In this document: positions 16,585 to 26,068 of the stretch, piece after piece
Layout: each line of letters opens with the position of its first letter
How positions within the stretch are numbered: the first letter of the stretch is position 1
Source of the DNA: Hydrotalea sandarakina
GTDB taxonomy: Bacteria > Bacteroidota > Bacteroidia > Chitinophagales > Chitinophagaceae
Length of the DNA stretch: 64,000 bases
Reading direction: 5' to 3'
Assembly: GCF_003254115.1 (NCBI RefSeq)
Contig: NZ_QKZV01000001.1
Location: forward strand, 341,585-405,584
Notes under the pieces: model-generated
Databases searched by the model: none
The model's input: only the letters and a program-made list of their open reading frames with translations
Told to the model about the DNA's origin: nothing
Translations under genes and position numbers: made by a program

Positions 16585-17898
16585 ATGAAGGCAAAAACAT
16601 TAAAACAAAACAAAATAAACATTATTACATTAGGTTGCAGCAAAAACCTGGTTGATAGTGAAGTGTTGAGCGGACAATTAGCAGCCAATGCTATACCGGT
16701 GGTGCATGAAAATAATAAAATTGACCATAACATTGTGGTAGTAAATACTTGTGGTTTTATTGATAAAGCTAAAGAGGAAAGTATTGACACCATTTTGAAT
16801 CAGATTGAATTGAAACGCAGAGGGAAACTTGATAAGGTTTATGTAACAGGTTGCTTGAGTGAGCGTTACAGAAATGATTTGGAAAAAGAAATTCCGGAAG
16901 TGGATGCCTGGTTTGGCACAATGGAGCTGCCGCTTATTTTAAAGGAATTGGGTGCAGACTATAAATCGGAATTATTGGGCGAAAGGCTTTTAAGTACCCC
17001 CAAACATTATGCTTATTTAAAAATTAGTGAAGGTTGTAATCGTACATGCGCTTTTTGTGCAATACCCTTAATGCGTGGTGCCCATGTTAGTAAACCTATT
17101 GAAGCTATTGTTGCCGAAGCCGAAGCATTGGTGAAAAAAGGGGTGAAGGAAATTATGCTGATTGCACAAGAGCTAACGTATTATGGTTTGGATTTATACA
17201 AAAAACGGTCATTACACACGTTATTGGAAAAATTGGCTGATGTGCAAGGGCTGGAATGGATTCGGTTGCATTATGCTTACCCCAATAAATTTCCTTTAGA
17301 AGTTTTAAAAGTAATGCGTGAACGAGATAATATATGCAAATATTTAGATATGCCTTTGCAGCATGCCAGTAACAATATGCTAAAGGCTATGCGCAGGAAT
17401 AGCACCCGTGAAGAAATGAGTGCTTTAATTAAAACCATTCGGCAAGAGGTTCCGGGTATATGTTTGCGTACTACTTTAATTGCCGGCTTTCCCGGCGAAA
17501 CGGAAGCTGATGTGGAAGAATTAAAAAGTTTTTTAGAAGAACACAGGTTTGATAGGGTGGGTATTTTTACTTACAGCCATGAAGAAAATACAAGTGCCTA
17601 TGGTTTAGAAGATAATATTCCTGCAGAGGTAAAACAGCAACGTGCTCAGGAAATTATGGAAGTGCAGCAGGAGATTAGTTTGGAAAAAAATATGGAAAAG
17701 GTAGGGAAGGTGTTTAAAGTTATTATTGATAAGAAGGAAGCCGGCCGATTTATTGGTCGCACGGAGTTTGATAGTGTAGAAGTTGACAATGAAGTAATTA
17801 TTTCAACCAATAAAAAACTTTCTATTGGGCAATTTGTTAATGTTCGCATTACCAAGGCGTATGATTATGATATTGAGGGCGAATTGGTTGATGAATAA
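16585..17898 (+). CDS. rimO: Ribosomal protein S12 methylthiotransferase RimO
   Basis: A 437-residue radical-SAM enzyme that adds a methylthio group to an Asp of ribosomal protein S12. The N-terminal cluster cysteines are Cys18 (in TLGCSKNLVDSE), Cys56 and Cys90. The radical-SAM triad is Cys151, Cys155 and Cys158 in GCNRTCAFCAIP. A C-terminal TRAM domain (about 370-437) ends the protein. The CSKNLVDSE motif separates RimO from MiaB. A -7 box lies just before the start. bshC follows 50 bp downstream on the same strand. Confidence 0.96.
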   Translation: MKAKTLKQNKINIITLGCSKNLVDSEVLSGQLAANAIPVVHENNKIDHNIVVVNTCGFIDKAKEESIDTILNQIELKRRGKLDKVYVTGCLSERYRNDLEKEIPEVDAWFGTMELPLILKELGADYKSELLGERLLSTPKHYAYLKISEGCNRTCAFCAIPLMRGAHVSKPIEAIVAEAEALVKKGVKEIMLIAQELTYYGLDLYKKRSLHTLLEKLADVQGLEWIRLHYAYPNKFPLEVLKVMRERDNICKYLDMPLQHASNNMLKAMRRNSTREEMSALIKTIRQEVPGICLRTTLIAGFPGETEADVEELKSFLEEHRFDRVGIFTYSHEENTSAYGLEDNIPAEVKQQRAQEIMEVQQEISLEKNMEKVGKVFKVIIDKKEAGRFIGRTEFDSVEVDNEVIISTNKKLSIGQFVNVRITKAYDYDIEGELVDE

Positions 17899-17948
17899 AT
17901 AGATTAAACTTTAGTGTTTGTATTTTTAAATGGATTAAGTTTTGTTGC

Positions 17949-19553
17949 ATGGAAGACAATTGCTATTATTTGCCAATAACTGAAACAGGATTTTTTTCAG
18001 CTATTGCTATGGATTATGTTACAGAAAAACCTGCCTTAAGGCCTTTTTACGAACATAGTGTATCATTAGATGGCATAAAAGCTGCAATTGCCGCTCGACA
18101 AAAAACTAAAAATCATAGAACAGTTTTACAGGCTGCTTTATTAAAGCAATACAGCCCAATTACCCTAACTGAGGTTCAACAAAAAAATTTAAACGCATTG
18201 TTGTTGGATAATACGTTTACCATTACAACAGCACATCAGCCCAATATTTTTACAGGACCATTATACTTTATTTATAAAATAATTCATGCCATACAGCAGG
18301 CTCAATTTTTACAACAACAGTTGCCTGAATACAATTTTGTGCCGTTTTATTACATGGGTAGTGAAGATGCCGATTTAGAGGAATTGGGTACTATAACGTT
18401 ACAAGGTAAAAAGCTAACCTGGTTAACCAACCAAACGGGTGCTGTAGGCAGAATGAAAGTTGATAAACTTTTTTTATCATTAATTGAAGAAATAAAAGGA
18501 CAGATTAATGTTTTACCCTATGGTGAACAGTTATCGCAGCTTTTCGCCAATGCATACACGTTAGGTAAAACCATTCAGCAAGCAACTTTTGAATTGGTAA
18601 ATAATTTATTTGCCGACTTTGGATTGCTAATTTTAATACCCGATAATGCTGCTTTAAAAAAAGTGTTTGAACCGGTGGTTGAAAAAGAATTACTGGAACA
18701 GTTTTCGCATAACGCAATAGCAAGCACAATTAAAGCATTACAGGAACATTATCCCATACAAACGCAAGGTAGATCTATTAATTTGTTTTACTTAACCGAT
18801 ACTTATCGTGAAAGAATTGAATGGGATGCTGCCTCAGAAAAATTTGTAGTGAAAAATACGCAGTTGCAATTTACTAAAACAGAAATGTTGAACGAGCTGC
18901 GTCAGTACCCTGAACGTTTTAGTGGCAATGTAATTTTACGTGGTTTATTTCAAGAAACTATATTGCCCAATATTATGTTTATTGGTGGCGGGGGCGAATT
19001 GGCCTATTGGTTAGAATTAAAAAATGTATTTGCCGCTGCTGCTATCCCTTATCCTGTTTTGTTATTGAGAAACTCATTTGTAATAGCCGATTCCAATAGT
19101 TTAAAACAATGGCAACAAATGCAGTTTACTATTGCCGATTTGTTTAAGCCTATTCTGACATTACAACAAAACTATGTATTGAAGCACAGCAACTACAATG
19201 TATTGTTAGACTCGGAAATAAAAGCCCTGAATGAAGTGTATGAACAAATGCGGCAACATGCTGTAAAAGCAGATGCTACATTAGAAAAGCATGTTTTAGC
19301 ATTGCAACATAAGGCCTTAGAAAAAATAAATGTGTTGCAGAAAAAAATAATAAAGGCTGAAAAACGAAAACATGAAATTGAAATGCACAGATTAGAAAGA
19401 ATTAAAAACGCTTTATTTCCCAACAATCATTTGCAAGAACGCGTTGAAAATTTTTCTGTGCTTTATGCGCATTATGGCCCCAACTTGTTGCATTCAATTT
19501 TGAAAGCCAGTAAACAATTTGGGCAAAAAATGGGGGTTATTGGATTGCCTTAA
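17949..19553 (+). CDS. bshC: Bacillithiol synthase BshC
   Basis: A 534-residue enzyme that adds cysteine to glucosaminyl-malate to form bacillithiol, the low-molecular-weight thiol used instead of glutathione. It shows the family-typical [19 protein letters not shown] near residue 100, [18 protein letters not shown], the long central Rossmann-like core with [15 protein letters not shown], and a C-terminal coiled coil (about 425-490, rich in Glu/Lys). Its stop overlaps the stop of the convergent purE by 4 bp. A bacilliredoxin gene is also in this window (49229), consistent with a working bacillithiol system. bshA and bshB are not seen here. Confidence 0.95.
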   Translation: MEDNCYYLPITETGFFSAIAMDYVTEKPALRPFYEHSVSLDGIKAAIAARQKTKNHRTVLQAALLKQYSPITLTEVQQKNLNALLLDNTFTITTAHQPNIFTGPLYFIYKIIHAIQQAQFLQQQLPEYNFVPFYYMGSEDADLEELGTITLQGKKLTWLTNQTGAVGRMKVDKLFLSLIEEIKGQINVLPYGEQLSQLFANAYTLGKTIQQATFELVNNLFADFGLLILIPDNAALKKVFEPVVEKELLEQFSHNAIASTIKALQEHYPIQTQGRSINLFYLTDTYRERIEWDAASEKFVVKNTQLQFTKTEMLNELRQYPERFSGNVILRGLFQETILPNIMFIGGGGELAYWLELKNVFAAAAIPYPVLLLRNSFVIADSNSLKQWQQMQFTIADLFKPILTLQQNYVLKHSNYNVLLDSEIKALNEVYEQMRQHAVKADATLEKHVLALQHKALEKINVLQKKIIKAEKRKHEIEMHRLERIKNALFPNNHLQERVENFSVLYAHYGPNLLHSILKASKQFGQKMGVIGLP

Positions 19554-20071
19554 TTATCAAACTGATTGGGCCAATTGCTTTTTACTTTCCCAATTTTTTC
19601 TTTTACATCATTTTCCAGTTGCATTTTATATTGTGCCACTTGAATACCAATTTCACTATTAAAGGCACCTAATATTTGTGCTGCTAAAATTCCGGCATTT
19701 TTGGCTGCATTTAAAGCAACGGTAGCAACCGGTACACCGTTAGGCATTTGTAATATTGATAAAATTGAATCCCATCCATCAATTGAGTTGGAAGATTTAA
19801 TGGGAACACCTATTACCGGTAAAGTTGTAACAGATGCTAACATGCCCGGCAAGTGAGCAGCACCACCTGCACCTGCAATAATTATTTTCAAACCCCGTTC
19901 TTTGGCTTTTTGTGCATATTCAATCATGCGCAATGGAGTTCTGTGAGCAGATACAATGGTTAGCTCAAACGGAATTTGCATTTGTGTAAGTATATCTGCA
20001 GCAGCCTGCATTACCGGAAGATCGCTATCGCTTCCCATTACTATGCCTACTTGTATGTTTGTGGTTGTCAT
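19550..20071 (-). CDS. purE: N5-carboxyaminoimidazole ribonucleotide mutase PurE
   Basis: A 173-residue class I PurE that converts N5-CAIR to CAIR in purine synthesis. It carries [13 protein letters not shown] (residues about 9-21), the catalytic SAHRTP and [16 protein letters not shown]. The C-terminal GILAAQILG helix is normal. It lies 3 bp downstream of pdxJ on the same strand and is likely co-transcribed with it. purK is not adjacent. It is convergent with bshC and the two stops overlap. Confidence 0.97.
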   Translation of the reverse strand: MTTTNIQVGIVMGSDSDLPVMQAAADILTQMQIPFELTIVSAHRTPLRMIEYAQKAKERGLKIIIAGAGGAAHLPGMLASVTTLPVIGVPIKSSNSIDGWDSILSILQMPNGVPVATVALNAAKNAGILAAQILGAFNSEIGIQVAQYKMQLENDVKEKIGKVKSNWPNQFDN

Positions 20072-20074
20072 AAT

Positions 20075-20806
20075 TTATGCTTCAGTTTGTAATTGACGTT
20101 TATAAAGTTGTATGGTATTTTCAAAACCCAAATAAAGTGCATCGCAAATCAGTGCATGACCAATACTTACCTCATCTAAATGTGGAATATGTTTTTTAAA
20201 ATAAGCCAGATTATGTAAATCTAAATCGTGGCCTGCGTTAATACCTAATTTAAGTTTATTTGCCAGTTCGGCTGCGGCAATATAGGGTTTAATAGCTTTT
20301 AAAGGATGCCCTGCTGCAAATAGTCGAGCATATCCTTCTGTATAAAGTTCAATTCTATCGGTAAAAGTATTGGCAGCAGCCTCTATCATTTTTACATCCG
20401 GATCAACAAATATGGACACCCGAATTCCGGCTTTTTTAAAAGTGCCAATAATGTCTATTAAGAATGCTTTGTGTTTTATGGTATCCCATCCATGATCGCT
20501 GGTAAGTTGTTGTGAAGCATCGGGAACCAAGGTTACCTGATGTGGCTTAACTTCTAAAACTAAATCAACAAATTTTTTTTCAGATGGATTGCCTTCAATA
20601 TTGAATTCGGTGGTAATTATGGGTTTTATTTCTCGTACATCTTTATAAGTAATATGCCTTTCGTCGGGGCGTGGATGCACGGTAATACCTTCTGCACCAA
20701 AAAGCTGTGCATCGATGGCCGCTTTCAAAACATTGGGATTGTTACCCCCTCGGGCATTACGCAATGTGGCAATTTTATTAATGTTTACACTTAAGCGGGT
20801 ATGCAT
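20075..20806 (-). CDS. pdxJ: Pyridoxine 5'-phosphate synthase PdxJ
   Basis: A 243-residue TIM-barrel enzyme that condenses 1-deoxyxylulose 5-phosphate with aminoacetone 3-phosphate to give vitamin B6 phosphate. It begins [18 protein letters not shown] and shows [12 protein letters not shown], then [37 protein letters not shown] and [12 protein letters not shown], all conserved barrel-edge motifs. Length is normal. It heads the pdxJ-purE pair. The presence of PdxJ indicates the DXP-dependent B6 route. Confidence 0.97.
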   Translation of the reverse strand: MHTRLSVNINKIATLRNARGGNNPNVLKAAIDAQLFGAEGITVHPRPDERHITYKDVREIKPIITTEFNIEGNPSEKKFVDLVLEVKPHQVTLVPDASQQLTSDHGWDTIKHKAFLIDIIGTFKKAGIRVSIFVDPDVKMIEAAANTFTDRIELYTEGYARLFAAGHPLKAIKPYIAAAELANKLKLGINAGHDLDLHNLAYFKKHIPHLDEVSIGHALICDALYLGFENTIQLYKRQLQTEA

Positions 20807-20972
20807 GATGATTGATTATATAATTATGCAAAGTAATTGTAAAAATGGCAAAAGTATTCATTCATTTTCTATTCCTGTTTTTCTATTCAACCCGTTAGGG
20901 CAAACAGGTATCTTTCCGTAAAACAGCACTACCTTCGCAACAACAATTTTAAAGCCTAAGTGTTTCAGTATT

Positions 20973-22805
20973 ATGTCGTATAACAGTTTGGAATCTTGTT
21001 TAATTGATTTAGAAAAGCATGGCCATTTAGTAAGGATAAAAGAAGAAGTAGATCCTTATTTAGAAATGGCTGCCATTCATTTAAGGGTACATGCGGCAGG
21101 TGGCCCGGCTTTATTGTTTGAAAATGTAAAGGGAAGCAAATTCAGAGCTGCATCAAATATATTTGGAACAGTAGAAAGAAGTAAATTTATTTTCAGGGAC
21201 ACTTTTAACTTGGTTCAACAATTAATTGAGCTAAAAAATAATCCAATCAAGGCTATTCAATCGCCCATTAAAAATATGCGTACAGGATGGGCCGCTATGA
21301 AAGCTTTCCCTTTAAAGCATCCAAGCCATAAACCGGTTTTAGCAAATGAAATTGCTATTAGTGATTTACCGCTAATTCAACATTGGCCCAAGGATGGAGG
21401 TGCATTTGTTACTTTGCCCCAAGTTTATACAGAGGATATTGATGCACCGGGTATTATGCATGCCAACTTAGGTATGTATAGAATACAATTAACCGGCAAT
21501 GATTACAACTTAAACAAGGAAATAGGATTGCATTATCAATTGCATCGTGGAATAGGCGTGCATCAAACAAAGGCCAACGCAAAGGGATTACCGTTGAAAG
21601 TAAGTTGTTTTGTAGGGGGACCACCTGCTAACACTTTAGCTGCTGTAATGCCCTTGCCGGAAGGTATGAGTGAAATGACCTTTGCCGGTGTTTTAGGAAA
21701 CCGTCGTTTTAGATATACTTATGTGGATGGGTTTGCGGTAAGTACAGACGCAGATTTTGTGATTACCGGTGAGGTATTGCCCGGTGAATTAAAACCTGAA
21801 GGCCCATTTGGTGATCATTTAGGTTATTATAGTTTAAAACACCCATTTCCGGTAATGCATGTGCACAAAGTTTATGCACGGAAAAATGCCATTTGGCCTT
21901 TTACGGTAGTGGGAAGACCACCTCAGGAAGATACTAGTTTCGGGGCTTTAATTCATGAGTTAACGGGTAATGCCATTGCCAAAGAAATACCCGGTGTTAA
22001 AGAAGTGCATGCTGTTGATGCCGCCGGTGTACATCCTTTATTATTAGCAGTGGGAAGTGAGCGTTATACACCTTATAATCCAACACAGCAACCTGCAGAA
22101 ATATTAACCATTGCGAATCATATATTAGGAACGGGGCAATTAAGTTTAGCTAAATATTTATTCATTACTGCTGAATATGATGCACCGGTAAATGCTCACA
22201 ACGTACCCGCATTTATGCAGTATATATTGGAAAGGATAGACTTTAGCCGGGATGTGCATTTTTATACAAACACCAGTATTGATACACTTGATTATAGCGG
22301 TACCGGATTAAATACGGGTAGTAAAGTAGTTTTGGCTGCTTATGGAAAACCTATTCGTAGTTTATGTACAGAGGTGCCTTTGGGAATGAATGAATGTTCC
22401 CCTTTGTATAATGCACAATTGGCATTTCCGGGTGTTGTAGTGGTTTCAGCACCGGTTTATACCAACGAGGCAGATACTGTACAACTAATAGAACGCATGA
22501 ACACAGGATTGTCGGAAGATGCATTGCAAAATGTAGCTATAATTGTGCTGTGCGATGATAGTGGGTTTACTGCTAATAATCTTCAAAATTTTTTGTGGGT
22601 TACATTTACGCGTTCAAATCCTTCGCACGATATACATGGTATTCATGCTTTTGTAAAGCATAAGCATTGGGGTTGTAAAGGCCCATTGGTTATTGATGCT
22701 CGTATTAAACCACACCATGCACCGGCAGTTGAAGTTTTACCGGAAACCAATAAAAAGATTGATAAATTATTTGCGAAAGGTGGAAGTTTGTATGGTATTG
22801 AATAG
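20973..22805 (+). CDS. UbiD family prenylated-FMN decarboxylase
   Basis: A 610-residue member of the UbiD family, which uses prenylated FMN to decarboxylate aromatic or alpha,beta-unsaturated acids. The clear signature is EGPFGDHLGYYSLKHPFP (about 275-292), preceded by FRYTYVDGFAVSTDADFVITGEV; the acidic and basic residues expected at the active site lie in this region. It is longer than E. coli UbiD (497) and resembles the long form found in many Bacteroidota. No UbiX prenyltransferase is nearby. The substrate is not evident; a role in menaquinone synthesis is one possibility. TACCTTCG at 20930 may be its -7 element. Confidence 0.88.
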   Translation: MSYNSLESCLIDLEKHGHLVRIKEEVDPYLEMAAIHLRVHAAGGPALLFENVKGSKFRAASNIFGTVERSKFIFRDTFNLVQQLIELKNNPIKAIQSPIKNMRTGWAAMKAFPLKHPSHKPVLANEIAISDLPLIQHWPKDGGAFVTLPQVYTEDIDAPGIMHANLGMYRIQLTGNDYNLNKEIGLHYQLHRGIGVHQTKANAKGLPLKVSCFVGGPPANTLAAVMPLPEGMSEMTFAGVLGNRRFRYTYVDGFAVSTDADFVITGEVLPGELKPEGPFGDHLGYYSLKHPFPVMHVHKVYARKNAIWPFTVVGRPPQEDTSFGALIHELTGNAIAKEIPGVKEVHAVDAAGVHPLLLAVGSERYTPYNPTQQPAEILTIANHILGTGQLSLAKYLFITAEYDAPVNAHNVPAFMQYILERIDFSRDVHFYTNTSIDTLDYSGTGLNTGSKVVLAAYGKPIRSLCTEVPLGMNECSPLYNAQLAFPGVVVVSAPVYTNEADTVQLIERMNTGLSEDALQNVAIIVLCDDSGFTANNLQNFLWVTFTRSNPSHDIHGIHAFVKHKHWGCKGPLVIDARIKPHHAPAVEVLPETNKKIDKLFAKGGSLYGIE

Positions 22806-22811
22806 GAATTG

Positions 22812-24221
22812 TTACAGCAGAATACCTTGTAAAAACAAATATGCTACACTAAAGTAAATAATCAGTCCTGTAACGTCAACCAATGTGGCAACGAAGGGTG
22901 CGGAAGATACTGCCGGGTCGGCACCTAATTTTTTTAATAAAATGGGTAGCATAGACCCGGATAATGTTCCCCATAATACCACGCCAATTAAACTTACACC
23001 TACGGTAAGGCCAATTAATAACCAATGTTCGCCATATAAATTTTGAATAATGCCATGTTGCATTAATACATGCCAACTGGCAATACGAATAAAACCAATT
23101 AATCCTAAAATGCTTCCTAAAACCACACCACTGCTTATTTCGCGCCGCATTACGCGCCACCAATCACTTAAGGATACTTCGCCAACAGCCATTGCCTGAA
23201 TGATTAAGGTTGATGCTTGTGATCCGCTATTGCCACCACTTGACATGATTAGTGGTACGAAAATAGAAAGTACGACAGCTTTTTCAATTTCATCGGCAAA
23301 AAAAGCCATTGCAGTAGCAGTAAGCATTTCGCTTAAGAATAAAACAATTAACCAACCAACTCTTTTCTTAATTAGTTTAAAAAAAGAAATATCAAGATAT
23401 GGTTCATCCAGTGCCTCAGTTCCACCAATTTTCTGAATATCTTCACTAAACTCTTCATTGGTAACCCATAAAATGTCATCAATCGTTACAATGCCTAATA
23501 AAATATTATTATCGTCCACAACCGGCAATGCCACCCTGTTGTTCATTTTAAATACCTGATTGGCATGTTCTTGATCATCATGAACGTTTAAGGTAATTAC
23601 CCTTCCATCCATAATTTCCGAAACAAGGGTACTAGGCGATGCTAATAAAATATCTTTTATGCGTAAATCATCTAACAGTTCACCTTTTTGGTTAATTACA
23701 TAAATCACATCAATGGTTTCACTGTTCTTTGCATATTTCCTTATAGTGGCAAATACTTCTTCAATGGTATTGTATTCATAAACATAAACGTAATCGGGTG
23801 TCATTAAACGGCCAACCGAATCTTCAGGATATCCCAACAAGGATAGGGTAATTTTTCTTTCTTCCGGGTTTAAAAGTTTAATTAAATCGCGAATAGTAGC
23901 ATTGGGTAATTCCGATAAAAAAGAAGTTCTGTCATCGGGTGGTAATTCATTTAATAATTCAGCTGTTTTGGCTACTGATAATGATTTGACGATTTTTTTT
24001 TGTTGCGCTAAATCTAATATTTTGAATACATGAATGGCCCTATGCATAGACATTAATGTAATAATGTATGCCTCATGCTCAGGATACTGGTTAATCAATT
24101 CAACTACATCGGTAATGTGCAAATTATTTAAAAAATAGGCTAATGCTTCTTTATTGTCTTGTTGAAGATGATGTAAAAACTCTTCTTCTATTACTGAAGG
24201 TGTAATTGAATTTGCAGCCAT
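22812..24221 (-). CDS. mgtE: Magnesium transporter MgtE
   Basis: A 469-residue Mg2+ channel/transporter. The superhelical MgtE N domain (about 25-145, with LLNELPPDDRTSFLSELP) is followed by two CBS domains (about 150-270, with LMTPDYVYV and GIVTIDDIL) and five membrane helices containing FVPLIMSSGGNSGSQASTL and the C-terminal DPAVSSAPFVATLVDVTGL. The last two motifs form the selectivity pore. Family knowledge says the cytoplasmic domains sense Mg2+ and gate the pore. No riboswitch is visible in the 87-bp upstream gap. It converges on ubiD with a 6-bp gap. Confidence 0.97.
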   Translation of the reverse strand: MAANSITPSVIEEEFLHHLQQDNKEALAYFLNNLHITDVVELINQYPEHEAYIITLMSMHRAIHVFKILDLAQQKKIVKSLSVAKTAELLNELPPDDRTSFLSELPNATIRDLIKLLNPEERKITLSLLGYPEDSVGRLMTPDYVYVYEYNTIEEVFATIRKYAKNSETIDVIYVINQKGELLDDLRIKDILLASPSTLVSEIMDGRVITLNVHDDQEHANQVFKMNNRVALPVVDDNNILLGIVTIDDILWVTNEEFSEDIQKIGGTEALDEPYLDISFFKLIKKRVGWLIVLFLSEMLTATAMAFFADEIEKAVVLSIFVPLIMSSGGNSGSQASTLIIQAMAVGEVSLSDWWRVMRREISSGVVLGSILGLIGFIRIASWHVLMQHGIIQNLYGEHWLLIGLTVGVSLIGVVLWGTLSGSMLPILLKKLGADPAVSSAPFVATLVDVTGLIIYFSVAYLFLQGILL

Positions 24222-24308
24222 AGTGCAATTTAATATTTTCGGTTAGCACAAAAAAATAGGAAATGGTTAATTCCCTTTAACTTCGTTTCGTTTGACATAA
24301 ATATTATT

Positions 24309-24692
24309 ATGATTTTACCTTGTTTAACAATTGCGCCATCTCCAAAGGGTGGTAGAGGTGTTTTTACAACCATTAACCTAAAGGCGGGCACCGTAATAGA
24401 AATTTCGCCGGTTTTGGTACTTAGCAAAAATGAAAGGGCTATAGTAGAACAAACATTGCTATATAATTATATATTTGAATGGGGTAAAACAGGTAAGAAA
24501 GCCGCCATTGGTTTAGGGTATTTATCTATGTACAATCATGATTATAATGCCAATGCTGATTACACCATGGATTTTGAACATGCCATTATGACGATTACGA
24601 CTGTAAAAAAAATTAAGAAGGGTGAGGAAATTTTTATTAACTATAATGCCAACCCATCCGATAATACACCAATTTGGTTTGATGCAAAATAA
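24309..24692 (+). CDS. Small SET-domain protein
   Basis: A 127-residue protein made only of a SET domain, the lysine methyltransferase fold. GGRGVFT (14-20) forms the first SAM strand, NHDYNANADY (76-85) matches the NHS-x-x-PN motif in relaxed form, and GEEIFINY (105-112) matches the GEE-x-x-x-Y end. Family members in bacteria methylate unknown protein targets or are uncharacterised. It is divergent from mgtE and convergent with the tolC gene. The canonical NHSCxPN is altered (NHDYNAN), so activity is uncertain. Confidence 0.85.
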   Translation: MILPCLTIAPSPKGGRGVFTTINLKAGTVIEISPVLVLSKNERAIVEQTLLYNYIFEWGKTGKKAAIGLGYLSMYNHDYNANADYTMDFEHAIMTITTVKKIKKGEEIFINYNANPSDNTPIWFDAK

Positions 24693-24718
24693 AAATGGGG
24701 TTGTAAGAATACAACCCC
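24691..24718 (-). terminator. Terminator of the emrAB-tolC operon
   Basis: GGGGTTGT and ACAACCCC pair perfectly with a 6-nt loop; on the reverse strand the hairpin is followed by ATTTTTATTTT. It lies 33 bp beyond the tolC-like stop and overlaps the end of the convergent SET gene. Confidence 0.8.
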
Positions 24719-24750
24719 GTAATTCACCAAAACCCAACTATAAAAAAAGT

Positions 24751-26034
24751 TTACCAATATTGATAGCCAATTAAACGGGCTAATTCAATTTTAGCTAAGC
24801 ATAACTGATATTGATATTGTAATCTGGTTAATTCAGCTCGTTGAACATTAGTACTGGCATTGGTTAATTCTAAGTTAGTGCCTGTACCATTTAGGAAGCG
24901 AGCCGCAGCCAATCTTTCAGCATATTTTGCTTCATCAATTTGCCCTTGTGTATTTTGAATTCTTTCCATGTTGCTTTTAATATCGGTTAAGGCTTGCTGT
25001 ATATCTTTTTTGTAATTATTATTCAATGTTTCTTGTGCTAATTCATTTTGCTTAACAATGTTTTGTGCCAGTTTTACTTGTTGTTTGGTTTTACCACCAT
25101 TGTAAATAGGAACGGTAATACCAATGCCAGCCAAATAATTAAAACGAGGATTTTCTACATCGGGTATATAACCATTTTTATAGCCGGCTGAAGCTTGTAA
25201 GCCCACTATTGGTTTGTTCGATAATTTGGCAATATTTACATCGCTTAAAGCTTCTTTAATTTTATCTTTCATAATCACAAAATCCATGTTGGTTGCCTGA
25301 GCAATGGCAATTAAATCATCAATATTATTCGTGGCGGTTAAATCAAAATCAAACTGAGTGCCATTGGCTAAACTTATGCCGGTAGTGTAATTCAATAAGT
25401 TCAATTGTTTTTGTATTGCGTTCTGTAGATCAACTTTTCTGTTTTGTTCATTATCAATTGCAGCTTGAATATTTAAAACATCTACTTTTAGTGCATCGCC
25501 ATTTTGCAATTTGGCATCAACAATTTTTTTATTATCGTTAAGGAATTTTAAAACGCTATCTTGAATGGCAATGGCTTTTTTCAGATAAACAATATTGTAA
25601 TAAATATTTGCAACTTGATTGGCCAGTTGTGCCTTAACGTAAGACAGATTATGTGTTGCAGTTTGTAATTCATCTTTTGATTTTTCTATGTTTGCTTTTA
25701 AACGTCCAAAATCTATTAGTGCATATTGTGCATTAATACTGGCATTTACACTATTTACGGGTGCAAATTGAAATTCAGTACCGCCTAATGGAATTGTAAT
25801 CTTTGGTTGAATGTAAGCATAGCTTGCATTACCTGTAACCTCAGGCATATTATTCAACTTTGTTAATTCTAATTTTTGTTGTGCGGTGCTGATGGTATTA
25901 TTTACCTCTTTTACTTTTGGGTAGTATGTAAACGATTGATTGATTAAATTTTTTAGCTCATTATTGATCTGTACTTGTGCAGTACCATAAACTGCATACA
26001 TACTAAACAATACAAGCAAAATATTTTTTTTCAT
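24751..26034 (-). CDS. TolC-family outer-membrane channel of a drug efflux system
   Basis: A 427-residue outer-membrane efflux protein. Signal peptide 1-19 (ending GTAQ) precedes two pseudo-repeats of long coiled helices; channel-strand regions are GNASYAYIQPKITIPLGG and GLQASAGYKNGYIPDVENP. The QARFLNGTGTNLELTNA-like stretch near the C-terminus (AARFLNGTGTNLELTNAST) is typical of TolC. It is the last gene of the tetR-emrA-emrB-tolC operon and supplies the exit duct. It is distinct from the CzcC channel at the start of the window. Confidence 0.92.
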   Translation of the reverse strand: MKKNILLVLFSMYAVYGTAQVQINNELKNLINQSFTYYPKVKEVNNTISTAQQKLELTKLNNMPEVTGNASYAYIQPKITIPLGGTEFQFAPVNSVNASINAQYALIDFGRLKANIEKSKDELQTATHNLSYVKAQLANQVANIYYNIVYLKKAIAIQDSVLKFLNDNKKIVDAKLQNGDALKVDVLNIQAAIDNEQNRKVDLQNAIQKQLNLLNYTTGISLANGTQFDFDLTATNNIDDLIAIAQATNMDFVIMKDKIKEALSDVNIAKLSNKPIVGLQASAGYKNGYIPDVENPRFNYLAGIGITVPIYNGGKTKQQVKLAQNIVKQNELAQETLNNNYKKDIQQALTDIKSNMERIQNTQGQIDEAKYAERLAAARFLNGTGTNLELTNASTNVQRAELTRLQYQYQLCLAKIELARLIGYQYW

Positions 26035-26068
26035 TTTAAATTTATTTTAATTATCGCTTTTTTTAATA

